From assembly GCA_015491615.1 (NCBI GenBank), contig WFVN01000159.1:1-6362 (forward strand): 6,362 nucleotides of DNA. The letters are read 5' to 3'. Shown piece by piece: positions 1 to 6,362 of this stretch (the stretch's first letter is position 1; each line of letters opens with the position of its first letter). This DNA is from Gammaproteobacteria bacterium. Lineage in GTDB: Bacteria > Pseudomonadota > Gammaproteobacteria > S012-40. Under the pieces are notes generated by a model, which was not told the DNA's origin, did no database searches, and saw only the letters and a program-made list of their open reading frames with translations. Made by a program: the position numbers and the translations under genes.

Positions 1-432
1 CTGTGGTCCTGGGGGGTGGTGGCGGAGATCCTGGTGTTCCTGGGGGTGGCCGGGTTGTTCGCCCACCACGCCCCCCGCACCCTCATGGTCGCCAGCCTGG
101 CCCTCACCGCCCTGCGTTGGGTGTTGGTGGGACACGCGGTGGAGCACCCCTGGGTGATGGCCTTCGCGCGGACGTTGCATGCGGCCAGCTTCGGGCTCTA
201 CCACGCCGTCGCCATCCATCTGGTGCATACCTATTTCCCCGGCCCATTGCAAGGGCGCGGCCAGGCCCTCTACAGCAGCTTCAGCTTCGGGGCCGGGGGC
301 GCCGCGGGGAGCCTGCTGGCGGGTTGGGGCTGGGAGCGGCTGGGGCCGACCGTTACTTTCGATCTGGCCGCCGGGGCGGCCTTCCTAGGGGCCCTCGTCG
401 CCCTGCGACACCTGCCCCGGGGTCGTGCTTGA
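1..432 (+). CDS. MFS transporter, HcaT-like (3-phenylpropionate permease type), C-terminal part
   Basis: The reading frame is open from the first base and ends at TGA 430-432, so the 5' part lies outside the window. About 143 residues are visible, roughly the last five membrane helices of a 12-helix major facilitator protein. Hydrophobic stretches fall near visible residues 3-21, 29-45, 54-75, 95-112 and 118-136. The opening WSWGVVAEI segment, the ALRW motif and the late YSSFSFGAGG stretch resemble the MFS_1-like/HcaT branch, from memory of that family. Members are inner-membrane proton-coupled carriers; the substrate cannot be read from sequence, and many relatives have no proven substrate. 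A GTG at position 16 lies inside the frame and is not a credible start because the family needs far more N-terminal sequence. The stop codon lies within the -35 box of the putative metZ promoter. Family assignment is fairly sure, transport specificity is not. Confidence 0.8.
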   Translation: MWSWGVVAEILVFLGVAGLFAHHAPRTLMVASLALTALRWVLVGHAVEHPWVMAFARTLHAASFGLYHAVAIHLVHTYFPGPLQGRGQALYSSFSFGAGGAAGSLLAGWGWERLGPTVTFDLAAGAAFLGALVALRHLPRGRA

Positions 433-458
433 CGCTTCAATGTCCGCGGCCTTACCCT
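429..458 (+). promoter_or_regulatory. Putative sigma70 promoter for the metZ riboswitch transcript
   Basis: TTGACG at 429-434 matches the -35 consensus at five of six bases. TACCCT at 453-458 keeps the key first, second and sixth bases of a -10 box, with an 18-bp spacer. A start about seven bases downstream, near 465, would begin the RNA just before the first paired base of the riboswitch (467), which is the expected geometry. The -35 box includes the stop codon of the upstream transporter gene. The -10 box is poor, so this rests partly on position. Confidence 0.5.
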
Positions 459-465
459 TGCCTCA

Positions 466-517
466 TCGCGCCGATTTGAAGCTCAGCTTGCGGGCGCGTT
501 ACAAATTCAGCTAAAGC
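466..517 (+). promoter_or_regulatory. SAM-II (SAM_alpha) riboswitch aptamer
   Basis: This is a classical H-type pseudoknot that binds S-adenosylmethionine. Helix P1 pairs CGCGCC 467-472 with GGCGCG 493-498. The loop begins with the conserved GATTT-type stretch (473-480). Pseudoknot helix P2 pairs GCTTGC 486-491 with GCTAAAGC 510-517 as G486-C517, C487-G516, T488-A515, T489-A514, G490-C511 and C491-G510, leaving T512 and A513 unpaired. That matches the interrupted P2 around the SAM site in known SAM-II RNAs. The primary sequence also follows the family: GCTTGC, then GCGCGTTA, then AAAT and GCTAAA in the right order and spacing. SAM-II elements typically sit upstream of metA, metX, metZ or related genes and switch expression off when SAM is abundant; the downstream gene here is metZ. 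Recognition is from memory of the consensus plus pairing done by hand. Confidence 0.92.
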
Positions 518-538
518 GGCGATGAAACCTGCTTTAGC
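510..538 (+). promoter_or_regulatory. Antiterminator helix of the metZ riboswitch
   Basis: GCTAAAGC 510-517 is a perfect 8-bp inverted repeat of GCTTTAGC 531-538. The left arm is exactly the 3' strand of the SAM-II pseudoknot and the right arm overlaps the 5' strand of the terminator (531-533). The helix therefore cannot coexist with either. CGCGTTAC 495-502 could extend it with GTCACGCG 539-546, with one T-C mismatch. The inferred role is the SAM-free, read-through conformation. Confidence 0.75.
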
Positions 539-560
539 GTCACGCGGAGCGGGTTTTTTT
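525..560 (+). terminator. Rho-independent terminator, expression platform of the SAM-II switch
   Basis: AAACCTGCT 525-533 pairs with AGCGGGTTT 548-556 over nine base pairs, including one T-G wobble. Two further T-G pairs (534-547, 535-546) and a small inner helix GCG 537-539 with CGC 543-545 around loop TCA continue the stem. Seven T residues (554-560) follow at the base. It lies between the aptamer and the metZ ribosome binding site, so it would stop transcription before the gene when SAM is bound. Confidence 0.85.
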
Positions 561-582
561 GTGCCCGCCGAAAGGAGAGGCC

Positions 583-1764
583 ATGAACGACGACCTGCAT
601 TTCGACACCCTGGCGGTGCGCGGCGGGCAGCACCGCACCAACGAGGGGGAGCACGCCGAGCCCATCTTCACCACCTCCAGCTACGTCTTCGCCAGTGCCT
701 CCGAGGCCGCCGCGCGCTTCGCCGGCGCGGCGCCGGGCAACATCTACTCACGCTTCACCAATCCCACCGTGCGCACCTTCGAGGAGCGCCTGGCGGCCCT
801 GGAGGGGGGCGAGCGTTGCGTCGCCACCGCCTCGGGCATGGCTGCCATCCTCAGCACTTGCGTTTCCCTCCTCCAAGCCGGCGATCACATCGTCTCCAGT
901 CGCGCCATCTTCGGCTCCACGGTGGTTCTCTTCGACAAATATCTCTCCCGCCTGGGTATCCAGGTGAGCTACGTGGACCTCACCGACCTGGCGGCCTGGG
1001 AGGCGGCCGTCCGCCCCGAGACGCGCCTGCTGTTCCTGGAGACCCCGTCCAACCCCCTCACCGAGGTGGCCGACATCCGTGCCTTGGCGGATCTGGCCCA
1101 TCGCCACGGGGCCTGGCTGGCGGTGGACAATTGCTTCTGCACCCCGGCCCTGCAGCGCCCCCTGGCGTTGGGTGCCGATCTGGTCATCCATTCCGCCACC
1201 AAGTATATCGACGGCCAGGGACGCTGCGTGGGCGGTGCGGTGGTGGGACCCCAGGACCTGGTGGGGGAGGGGGTGTTCGGTTTCATCCGCACCGCCGGGC
1301 CGTCCATGAGCCCTTTCAACGCCTGGGTGTTCCTCAAGGGGCTGGAGACCCTGCGCCTGCGTATGCAGGCCCACAGCGCCAACGCCCTCGCCCTGGCCCG
1401 CTGGTTGGAAGGGCACCCGGAGGTGGCGCGCGTCCACTACCCGGGTCTTGAAAGCCACCCCCAGCACGACCTGGCCCGCCGCCAGCAGGACGGTTTCGGC
1501 GGCATCGTCGCCTTCGAGGTGAAAGGAGGACGAGAGGCGGCGTGGCGCCTCATCGACACGACGCGGGTGTTCTCCATCACCGCCAATCTGGGGGACGCCA
1601 AGAGCACCATCACCCACCCGGCGAGTACCACCCACGGGCGCATGGACCCGGAGGCACGGGCCCGGGCGGGTATCACCGAGGGGCTGGTGCGCCTGTCGGT
1701 GGGGCTGGAAGACGTGGCCGATCTGCAGGCGGATCTGGAACGCGGGCTGCGCGCAAAGCCGTGA
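583..1764 (+). CDS. metZ: O-succinylhomoserine sulfhydrylase
   Basis: This cytoplasmic PLP enzyme of the Cys/Met metabolism family makes homocysteine and succinate from O-succinylhomoserine and sulfide, the direct-sulfhydrylation step of methionine synthesis. The 393-residue length is normal. The phosphate-binding YSR motif is at residues 55-57 and ASGM at 83-86. The Asp expected to pair with the pyridine nitrogen is D182 in AVDNCFCTPA, and the Schiff-base lysine is K207 in HSATKYIDGQGR. The ATKYIDGQGR version and the CFCTPALQ stretch point to MetZ rather than MetB, MetY or methionine gamma-lyase. ATG 583 is chosen because AAGGAG at 572-577 lies five bases upstream and MNDDLHFDTLAVRGG is a normal family N-terminus; an upstream in-frame GTG at 559 falls in the terminator T-run. 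The SAM-II switch before it makes SAM feedback the likely control. A membrane protein gene follows 17 bp downstream. Confidence 0.93.
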   Translation: MNDDLHFDTLAVRGGQHRTNEGEHAEPIFTTSSYVFASASEAAARFAGAAPGNIYSRFTNPTVRTFEERLAALEGGERCVATASGMAAILSTCVSLLQAGDHIVSSRAIFGSTVVLFDKYLSRLGIQVSYVDLTDLAAWEAAVRPETRLLFLETPSNPLTEVADIRALADLAHRHGAWLAVDNCFCTPALQRPLALGADLVIHSATKYIDGQGRCVGGAVVGPQDLVGEGVFGFIRTAGPSMSPFNAWVFLKGLETLRLRMQAHSANALALARWLEGHPEVARVHYPGLESHPQHDLARRQQDGFGGIVAFEVKGGREAAWRLIDTTRVFSITANLGDAKSTITHPASTTHGRMDPEARARAGITEGLVRLSVGLEDVADLQADLERGLRAKP

Positions 1765-1781
1765 CGGGTTAGAATGGATTC

Positions 1782-2255
1782 ATGTCTGAGAAAAACGCTA
1801 AGGTAATGATCGGGCTGGCCCGCCTGGGTTTCACCGCCTGGGCGGGAGGGCAATGGGTGGTGGGCTATGCCGTCGCCCCCTTGCTCTTTGCCCGTCTGGA
1901 GCGGATGACCGCCGGGGCCATCGCCGGCGAGTTGTTCCAGGGCATCGCCTGGGGCGGGCTGGTGGTCGCCCTGTGGTTGCTGGTCCTGCGCCGGCGGGTG
2001 ACGGGCTGGCGTGGTTACGCCCTGCTGGGGATACTGATCCTCTCGGCGGTGAGCCTGTTCGCCCTGCAACCCATGATGGCCGATCTGAAGGCGGCGGGTC
2101 TGGGGAATGCCGAGACGGCACAGGCCTTCGCGCGCCTGCACGGGGTCTCGTCGGTACTGTACCTGATCCAGAGCCTGCTGGCGGCGGCCCTGGCCTTCGC
2201 CGGACCGCTGGAGCGTCAGTCCAGCTCCAGGGGGACCTTGTCGGAGGGGCGGTAG
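1782..2255 (+). CDS. DUF4149 domain membrane protein
   Basis: This 157-residue protein has four predicted membrane helices, near residues 10-36, 53-69, 78-95 and 122-143. RRR at 70-72 and an FALQPMMADLK stretch after helix three resemble the DUF4149 (TMEM205-like) family. No biochemical role is established for bacterial members that I know of. From memory, a gene of this type sits next to yhbY in several gammaproteobacteria, for example between greA and yhbY in Pseudomonas, which supports the call. It begins 17 bp after metZ with no terminator or clear promoter between, so read-through from metZ is likely. The Shine-Dalgarno match is weak (GGAT near 1776). ATG 1806 is the alternative start, but its AAGG is only two bases upstream. 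The last 40 bp overlap the 3' end of yhbY on the other strand. Confidence 0.75.
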   Translation: MSEKNAKVMIGLARLGFTAWAGGQWVVGYAVAPLLFARLERMTAGAIAGELFQGIAWGGLVVALWLLVLRRRVTGWRGYALLGILILSAVSLFALQPMMADLKAAGLGNAETAQAFARLHGVSSVLYLIQSLLAAALAFAGPLERQSSSRGTLSEGR

Positions 2256-2509
2256 AGGATGGCGATGCGGCCGATGAGTTGCACCAGTTCCGCGCCCGTT
2301 GCCTGGGCCAGTCGTTCCGCCTGGGCCTGACGCGCGGCACGGTCGCCGGCGGCCAGTCGTACCTTGATGAGGGCGTGATCGTGGAGGGCGCGGTCGGTCT
2401 CCGCCACCAGGGCCTCGCTGATACCGGCGGCGCCCACCAGGATCACCGGGCGCAGGCGGTGGGCGCGGGCGCGCAAACCATGTCGTTGTTTACCGGTCAG
2501 AGTCTTCAT
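2216..2509 (-). CDS. yhbY: YhbY, CRM-domain RNA-binding ribosome assembly protein
   Basis: The 97-residue protein has the same length as E. coli YhbY and a single CRM fold over nearly all of it. Diagnostic features are the N-terminal LTGKQRHGLRARAH stretch, then LRPVILVGAAGIS containing the GxxG-type RNA-binding loop, HALIKVRL in the middle, and the C-terminal LVQLIGRIAILYRP. Known relatives associate with the pre-50S particle and are thought to aid large-subunit maturation, consistent with the neighbouring rRNA methyltransferase gene rlmE. The start at 2509-2507 is chosen because MKTLTGKQ aligns with the E. coli N-terminus; the frame stays open upstream to ATG 2584 but that extension is unlike the family and lies over another gene. 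No clear Shine-Dalgarno sequence precedes the ATG. Its start overlaps that of the divergent gene at 2508, and its 3' end overlaps the DUF4149 gene. Confidence 0.93.
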   Translation of the reverse strand: MKTLTGKQRHGLRARAHRLRPVILVGAAGISEALVAETDRALHDHALIKVRLAAGDRAARQAQAERLAQATGAELVQLIGRIAILYRPSDKVPLELD

Positions 2510-2765
2510 GTCCGAATCTCGTGAAGAAAAGCGTGGAGGTCGCAAGCGCACCGAGGTGCCGGCCAGCCCCTTGAACCCGGTCAAGCTGGAGTTGGCGCTG
2601 GCCCTGGTGTTGGGGGTGAGCCTGCTGCTGGTGGCGCCGCGCCTGTTCCCCGAGGCCGGGGACCAATTGCTGGCGCTGGCGGCCTACGGCGGCCTGGCGG
2701 CCCTGTGGATCACCCTGCGTGCCCGCGCCATCCTGCGCCGGCACCGGGCCGGCGGCGAATTCTAG
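2508..2765 (+). CDS. Small two-helix membrane protein of unknown function
   Basis: I do not recognise a family. The 85-residue product has a charged, basic N-terminus (residues 1-16, MSESREEKRGG then RKR), two hydrophobic segments near 29-47 and 53-70 separated by a short PEAGDQ turn, and a basic arginine-rich tail (71-80). That suggests a small inner-membrane hairpin with both ends in the cytoplasm by the positive-inside rule. Its codons are strongly G/C-ending like the neighbours, and it exactly fills the space between yhbY and rlmE, stopping seven bases before the rlmE ATG, so it is probably the first gene of the rlmE-ftsH-folP-glmM transcript. ATG 2508 shares the palindrome CATG with the yhbY start. 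The ribosome binding site is weak (CAGAG near 2498). A GTG at 2556 is an alternative, with GGAGGT about 16 bases upstream, but would remove the charged N-terminus while keeping both helices. Confidence 0.65.
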   Translation: MSESREEKRGGRKRTEVPASPLNPVKLELALALVLGVSLLLVAPRLFPEAGDQLLALAAYGGLAALWITLRARAILRRHRAGGEF

Positions 2766-2772
2766 TCCGCCC

Positions 2773-3396
2773 ATGGCCAAAAGTAAAAGCAGCCGCCGCT
2801 GGATGCAGGAGCACGTGAGCGACGCCTTCGTCAAGGAGGCCAAGAGTCGCGGCTACCGTTCCCGCGCCGCCTTCAAGCTCATGGCCCTGGACGAGAAGGA
2901 TCGCCTCCTGCGTCCGGGGATGACGGTGGTGGATCTGGGCGCCGCTCCCGGCGGTTGGTCGCAGGTGGCCGCCGAACGGGTGGGACACCGTGGGCGGGTG
3001 GTGGCCCTGGACCGCCTGCCCATGGACCCCATCGCCGGGGTGCACTTCATCCAGGGTGACTTCACCGAGACCGTCGTCCTGGAGGCCCTGGAGGCGGCCA
3101 TCGGCGGGGCACCGGTGGATCTGGTGCTGTCCGACATGGCCCCCGATCTGAGTGGCGTCCGCTCGGTGGATCAGGCCCGGTCCATCTATTTGCTGGAGCT
3201 GGCCCTGGATCTGGCCGAGACGGTGCTGAAGAGCGAAGGGGCCCTGGTGGTCAAGGCCTTTCAGGGGGAAGGGTTCGACGATTTCCTGCGTCGCCTGCGC
3301 CGGGGCTTCCAGCGCGTGGCAGTGCGCAAGCCCCCGGCTTCGCGGCCCCGCAGCCGGGAGTTGTACCTGGTGGCCAAGGGTAGGCGGATACGGTAA
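2773..3396 (+). CDS. rlmE: 23S rRNA (uridine-2552 2'-O)-methyltransferase RlmE (FtsJ/RrmJ)
   Basis: RlmE uses SAM to methylate the ribose of U2552 in the A-loop of 23S rRNA late in 50S assembly. The 207-residue product is a complete single-domain Rossmann methyltransferase. The SAM-binding motif VVDLGAAPGGWSQ is at residues 52-64, the acidic end of strand two at D80, and the catalytic K-D-K-E tetrad is intact at K35, D121 (in LSDMAP), K161 (in VVKAFQGEGFD) and E196 (in SRELYLVA). All are shifted by three from E. coli numbering because of a shorter N-terminus. ATG 2773 gives the family start MAKSKSSRRWMQEH; an upstream in-frame ATG at 2719 lies inside the previous gene and adds unrelated residues. 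There is no good Shine-Dalgarno, so translational coupling to the gene ending at 2765 is likely. The rlmE-ftsH pair is heat-shock inducible in E. coli. Confidence 0.96.
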   Translation: MAKSKSSRRWMQEHVSDAFVKEAKSRGYRSRAAFKLMALDEKDRLLRPGMTVVDLGAAPGGWSQVAAERVGHRGRVVALDRLPMDPIAGVHFIQGDFTETVVLEALEAAIGGAPVDLVLSDMAPDLSGVRSVDQARSIYLLELALDLAETVLKSEGALVVKAFQGEGFDDFLRRLRRGFQRVAVRKPPASRPRSRELYLVAKGRRIR

Positions 3397-3491
3397 CGTT
3401 GTAAGGGAAACCCCCGTCCGCCGACGTGGTCTCAAAGTTGCAGAGGCCTATCGGCCCATAGAGACACATTCAGTTCAAGAGGGATCTCGTT
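3397..3491 (+). promoter_or_regulatory. rlmE-ftsH intergenic leader with a weak heat-shock-like promoter
   Basis: This non-coding gap separates rlmE from ftsH. GCCCATAG at 3454-3461 resembles the sigma32 -10 element (CCCAT core), and CTCAAAG at 3431-3437, 16 bases upstream, is a poor match to the CTTGAAA -35 element. E. coli ftsH is under sigma32 control, which makes the site worth noting, but the -35 is weak. A short GGCC-TATC-GGCC hairpin (3446-3457) has no T-run and is not a terminator. I found no convincing sigma70 promoter here. Confidence 0.3.
3477..3484 (+). promoter_or_regulatory. Shine-Dalgarno sequence that selects the TTG start of ftsH
   Basis: AAGAGGGA ends seven bases before TTG 3492 and sixteen bases before the in-frame ATG 3501. 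The normal spacing of roughly five to nine bases favours the TTG, giving an N-terminus MSEMAKN in place of MAKN. Confidence 0.65.
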
Positions 3492-5426
<1,935 letters not shown>

Positions 5427-5439
5427 TCGCATCCCGATA

Positions 5440-6309
5440 ATGGTCGTGGCGGGTGAGGCATACAGCCTGCGCTTGAAGCGTGCCCGGTTGACCCTGGCCT
5501 CGCCCGTCATCATGGGCATCCTCAACGTCACCCCCGATTCCTTTTCGGACGGGGGTGAATTTTTGTCCGTCACCCGCGCCCTGGAGCACGCCCGCCGGAT
5601 GCTGGAGGCGGGGGCCGCCATCATCGACGTGGGCGGGGAGTCCACCCGGCCGGGGGCATCGTCGGTACCTGTGGAGGAGGAACTGGCCCGTACCGTGCCG
5701 GTGGTCCGCGCCCTGGTGGAGGAATTGGGGGCCGTCGTCTCCATCGACACCAGCAAGCCCGAGGTAATGCGCGCGGCGGTCGAGGCGGGTGCCGAACTCA
5801 TCAACGACGTCAACGCCCTGCGCGCCCCGGGAGCGCTGGAGGCGGCGGCCGAGAGCGGCGTCGCGGTGTGCCTCATGCACATGCAAGGCACGCCACGGGA
5901 CATGCAGCAGGACCCCCGTTACCGGGACGTGGTCGCCGAGGTGCAGGCGTTTCTCCGAGAGCGGGCGTCGGCCTGCCTGGAGGCGGGGATCCCCGCCGAG
6001 TCCATCGTCCTTGACCCCGGATTCGGTTTCGGCAAACGCCTGGAACACAATTTGACCCTGTTCCGCCGCCTCTCCGAGCTCGCTGCTATCGGTTATCCGC
6101 TCCTGGTGGGCGTCTCCCGCAAGTCCATGGTCGGGGCCCTCACCGGTCAGGACGATCCGCGCCGCCGAGTGTATGGCAGTGTCGCCCTGGCCCTCTTGGC
6201 GGTTCAGCGCGGGGCCAGTATCCTCCGGGTCCATGACGTGGCCGCCACCCGTGAGGTGTTGGCCTGCTGGGAAGCCATCGAAGAAAAAGAAGGGGGCACA
6301 GGGGCGTGA
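5440..6309 (+). CDS. folP: Dihydropteroate synthase
   Basis: This cytoplasmic TIM-barrel enzyme joins 6-hydroxymethyl-7,8-dihydropterin pyrophosphate to p-aminobenzoate to give 7,8-dihydropteroate in folate synthesis; it is the sulfonamide target. The product has 289 residues, close to the usual 280 or so. All signature loops are present: MGILNVTPDSFSDGG at 25-39 (N29 and F35), GGESTRPGA at 65-73 (P71), D103 in SIDTSK, MHMQGTP in the middle, DPGFGFGK from D192, SRKS with K228, and RVHD with R263 and H265. The Phe and Pro positions linked to sulfonamide resistance in E. coli (F28, P64) are wild type here (F35, P71), so nothing suggests inherent resistance. ATG 5440 is 13 bp after ftsH and has no strong Shine-Dalgarno, so coupling to ftsH translation is likely; GTG codons at 5443 and 5446 are alternative starts. 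The stop overlaps the glmM start. Confidence 0.97.
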   Translation: MVVAGEAYSLRLKRARLTLASPVIMGILNVTPDSFSDGGEFLSVTRALEHARRMLEAGAAIIDVGGESTRPGASSVPVEEELARTVPVVRALVEELGAVVSIDTSKPEVMRAAVEAGAELINDVNALRAPGALEAAAESGVAVCLMHMQGTPRDMQQDPRYRDVVAEVQAFLRERASACLEAGIPAESIVLDPGFGFGKRLEHNLTLFRRLSELAAIGYPLLVGVSRKSMVGALTGQDDPRRRVYGSVALALLAVQRGASILRVHDVAATREVLACWEAIEEKEGGTGA

Positions 6310-6362
6310 CCAGACGCTATTTCGGAACCGACGGCATCCGCGGCCGGGTGGGCGAATATCCC
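6306..6362 (+). CDS. glmM: Phosphoglucosamine mutase GlmM, N-terminal fragment
   Basis: Only the first 19 codons are inside the window, and the frame is still open at the end. They read MTRRYFGTDGIRGRVGEYP, and RYFGTDGIRG is the strongly conserved N-terminal signature of GlmM, which converts glucosamine-6-phosphate to glucosamine-1-phosphate for UDP-GlcNAc synthesis. Glycine and arginine residues of this segment contribute to the phosphate and sugar-binding cleft; the catalytic phosphoserine lies outside the window. The start is GTG 6306, whose bases overlap the folP stop as GTGA, a four-base overlap typical of translational coupling. AAGGGGG at 6290-6296 is a suitable Shine-Dalgarno, nine bases upstream. 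The folP-glmM order is the standard gammaproteobacterial one. Confidence 0.93.
   Translation, partial: MTRRYFGTDGIRGRVGEYP

Noticed and set aside
3..479. A 158-codon frame overlapping the transporter and running into the riboswitch.
   Set aside because: The overlapping frame ending at 432 has clear membrane helices and MFS-type motifs; this one is Gly/Pro/Arg-rich and would run through the metZ promoter.
466..560. Other SAM- or SAH-sensing riboswitch classes (SAM-I, SAH, SAM/SAH) for the metZ leader.
   Set aside because: SAM-I needs a four-way junction with a kink-turn, which is absent. The short H-type pseudoknot with GCTTGC and GCTAAA elements fits SAM-II specifically.
522..1451. A 309-codon plus-strand frame starting inside the riboswitch leader.
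   Set aside because: It is an out-of-frame shadow of metZ; its start lies in the terminator hairpin region and its product is Arg/Gly/Pro repeats without a family.
748..1635. A 295-codon minus-strand frame opposite metZ.
   Set aside because: It is the reverse shadow of a gene whose catalytic residues are all intact; no independent coding signal.
1853..2524. A 223-codon plus-strand frame running across the DUF4149 gene and yhbY.
   Set aside because: It covers parts of two better-supported genes in other frames, starts inside one of them and shows no domain.
3446..3457. GGCC-TATC-GGCC hairpin before ftsH as a terminator.
   Set aside because: The stem is only four base pairs and no T-run follows; it is more likely chance in G+C-rich DNA.
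6290..6309. Possible terminator or frameshift at the end of folP (A-rich then G-rich run).
   Set aside because: The frame continues normally to a TGA that overlaps the glmM GTG; the purine run serves as a Shine-Dalgarno for glmM.

Overview
This window looks like chromosomal DNA from a high-G+C proteobacterium, most likely a gammaproteobacterium. The main reason is the divergent block yhbY <- / -> rlmE-ftsH-folP-glmM, a gene order familiar from Escherichia coli and Pseudomonas. The encoded RlmE, FtsH and FolP read very close to the E. coli proteins as I remember them. Third codon positions are strongly G/C throughout, and no stretch stands out as recently acquired. There are no mobile elements, tRNAs, rRNAs or CRISPR repeats.

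Layout. Positions 1-432 carry the C-terminal part of a major facilitator transporter of the HcaT (3-phenylpropionate) type. The gap 433-582 is the most information-rich non-coding stretch. It holds a plausible sigma70 promoter, a SAM-II (SAM_alpha) riboswitch with its pseudoknot visible base by base, a competing antiterminator helix and an intrinsic terminator. These lead into metZ (583-1764), O-succinylhomoserine sulfhydrylase. A four-helix DUF4149 membrane protein (1782-2255) follows and probably shares the metZ transcript. It converges on, and overlaps by 40 bp, yhbY (2216-2509, minus strand), a CRM-domain ribosome assembly factor.

The yhbY start codon overlaps the start codon of a divergent 85-residue two-helix membrane protein of unknown function (2508-2765). 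Then come rlmE (2773-3396, 23S rRNA 2'-O-methyltransferase), a 94-bp intergenic leader, ftsH (3492-5426, membrane AAA+ zinc protease), folP (5440-6309, dihydropteroate synthase) and the first 19 codons of glmM (6306 onward, phosphoglucosamine mutase).

How it fits together. The left part is a SAM-feedback methionine module: when SAM is plentiful the riboswitch should end transcription before metZ, lowering homocysteine synthesis. The right part is a housekeeping cluster for ribosome maturation (YhbY, RlmE), membrane and cytosolic protein quality control (FtsH), folate synthesis (FolP) and cell-wall precursor synthesis (GlmM). The SAM link between RlmE and metZ is thematic only. I see no completely new system. 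The observations best worth a second look are the transcription-attenuating SAM-II switch in a gammaproteobacterial-type context, and the divergent gene pair whose two ATG codons share one CATG.
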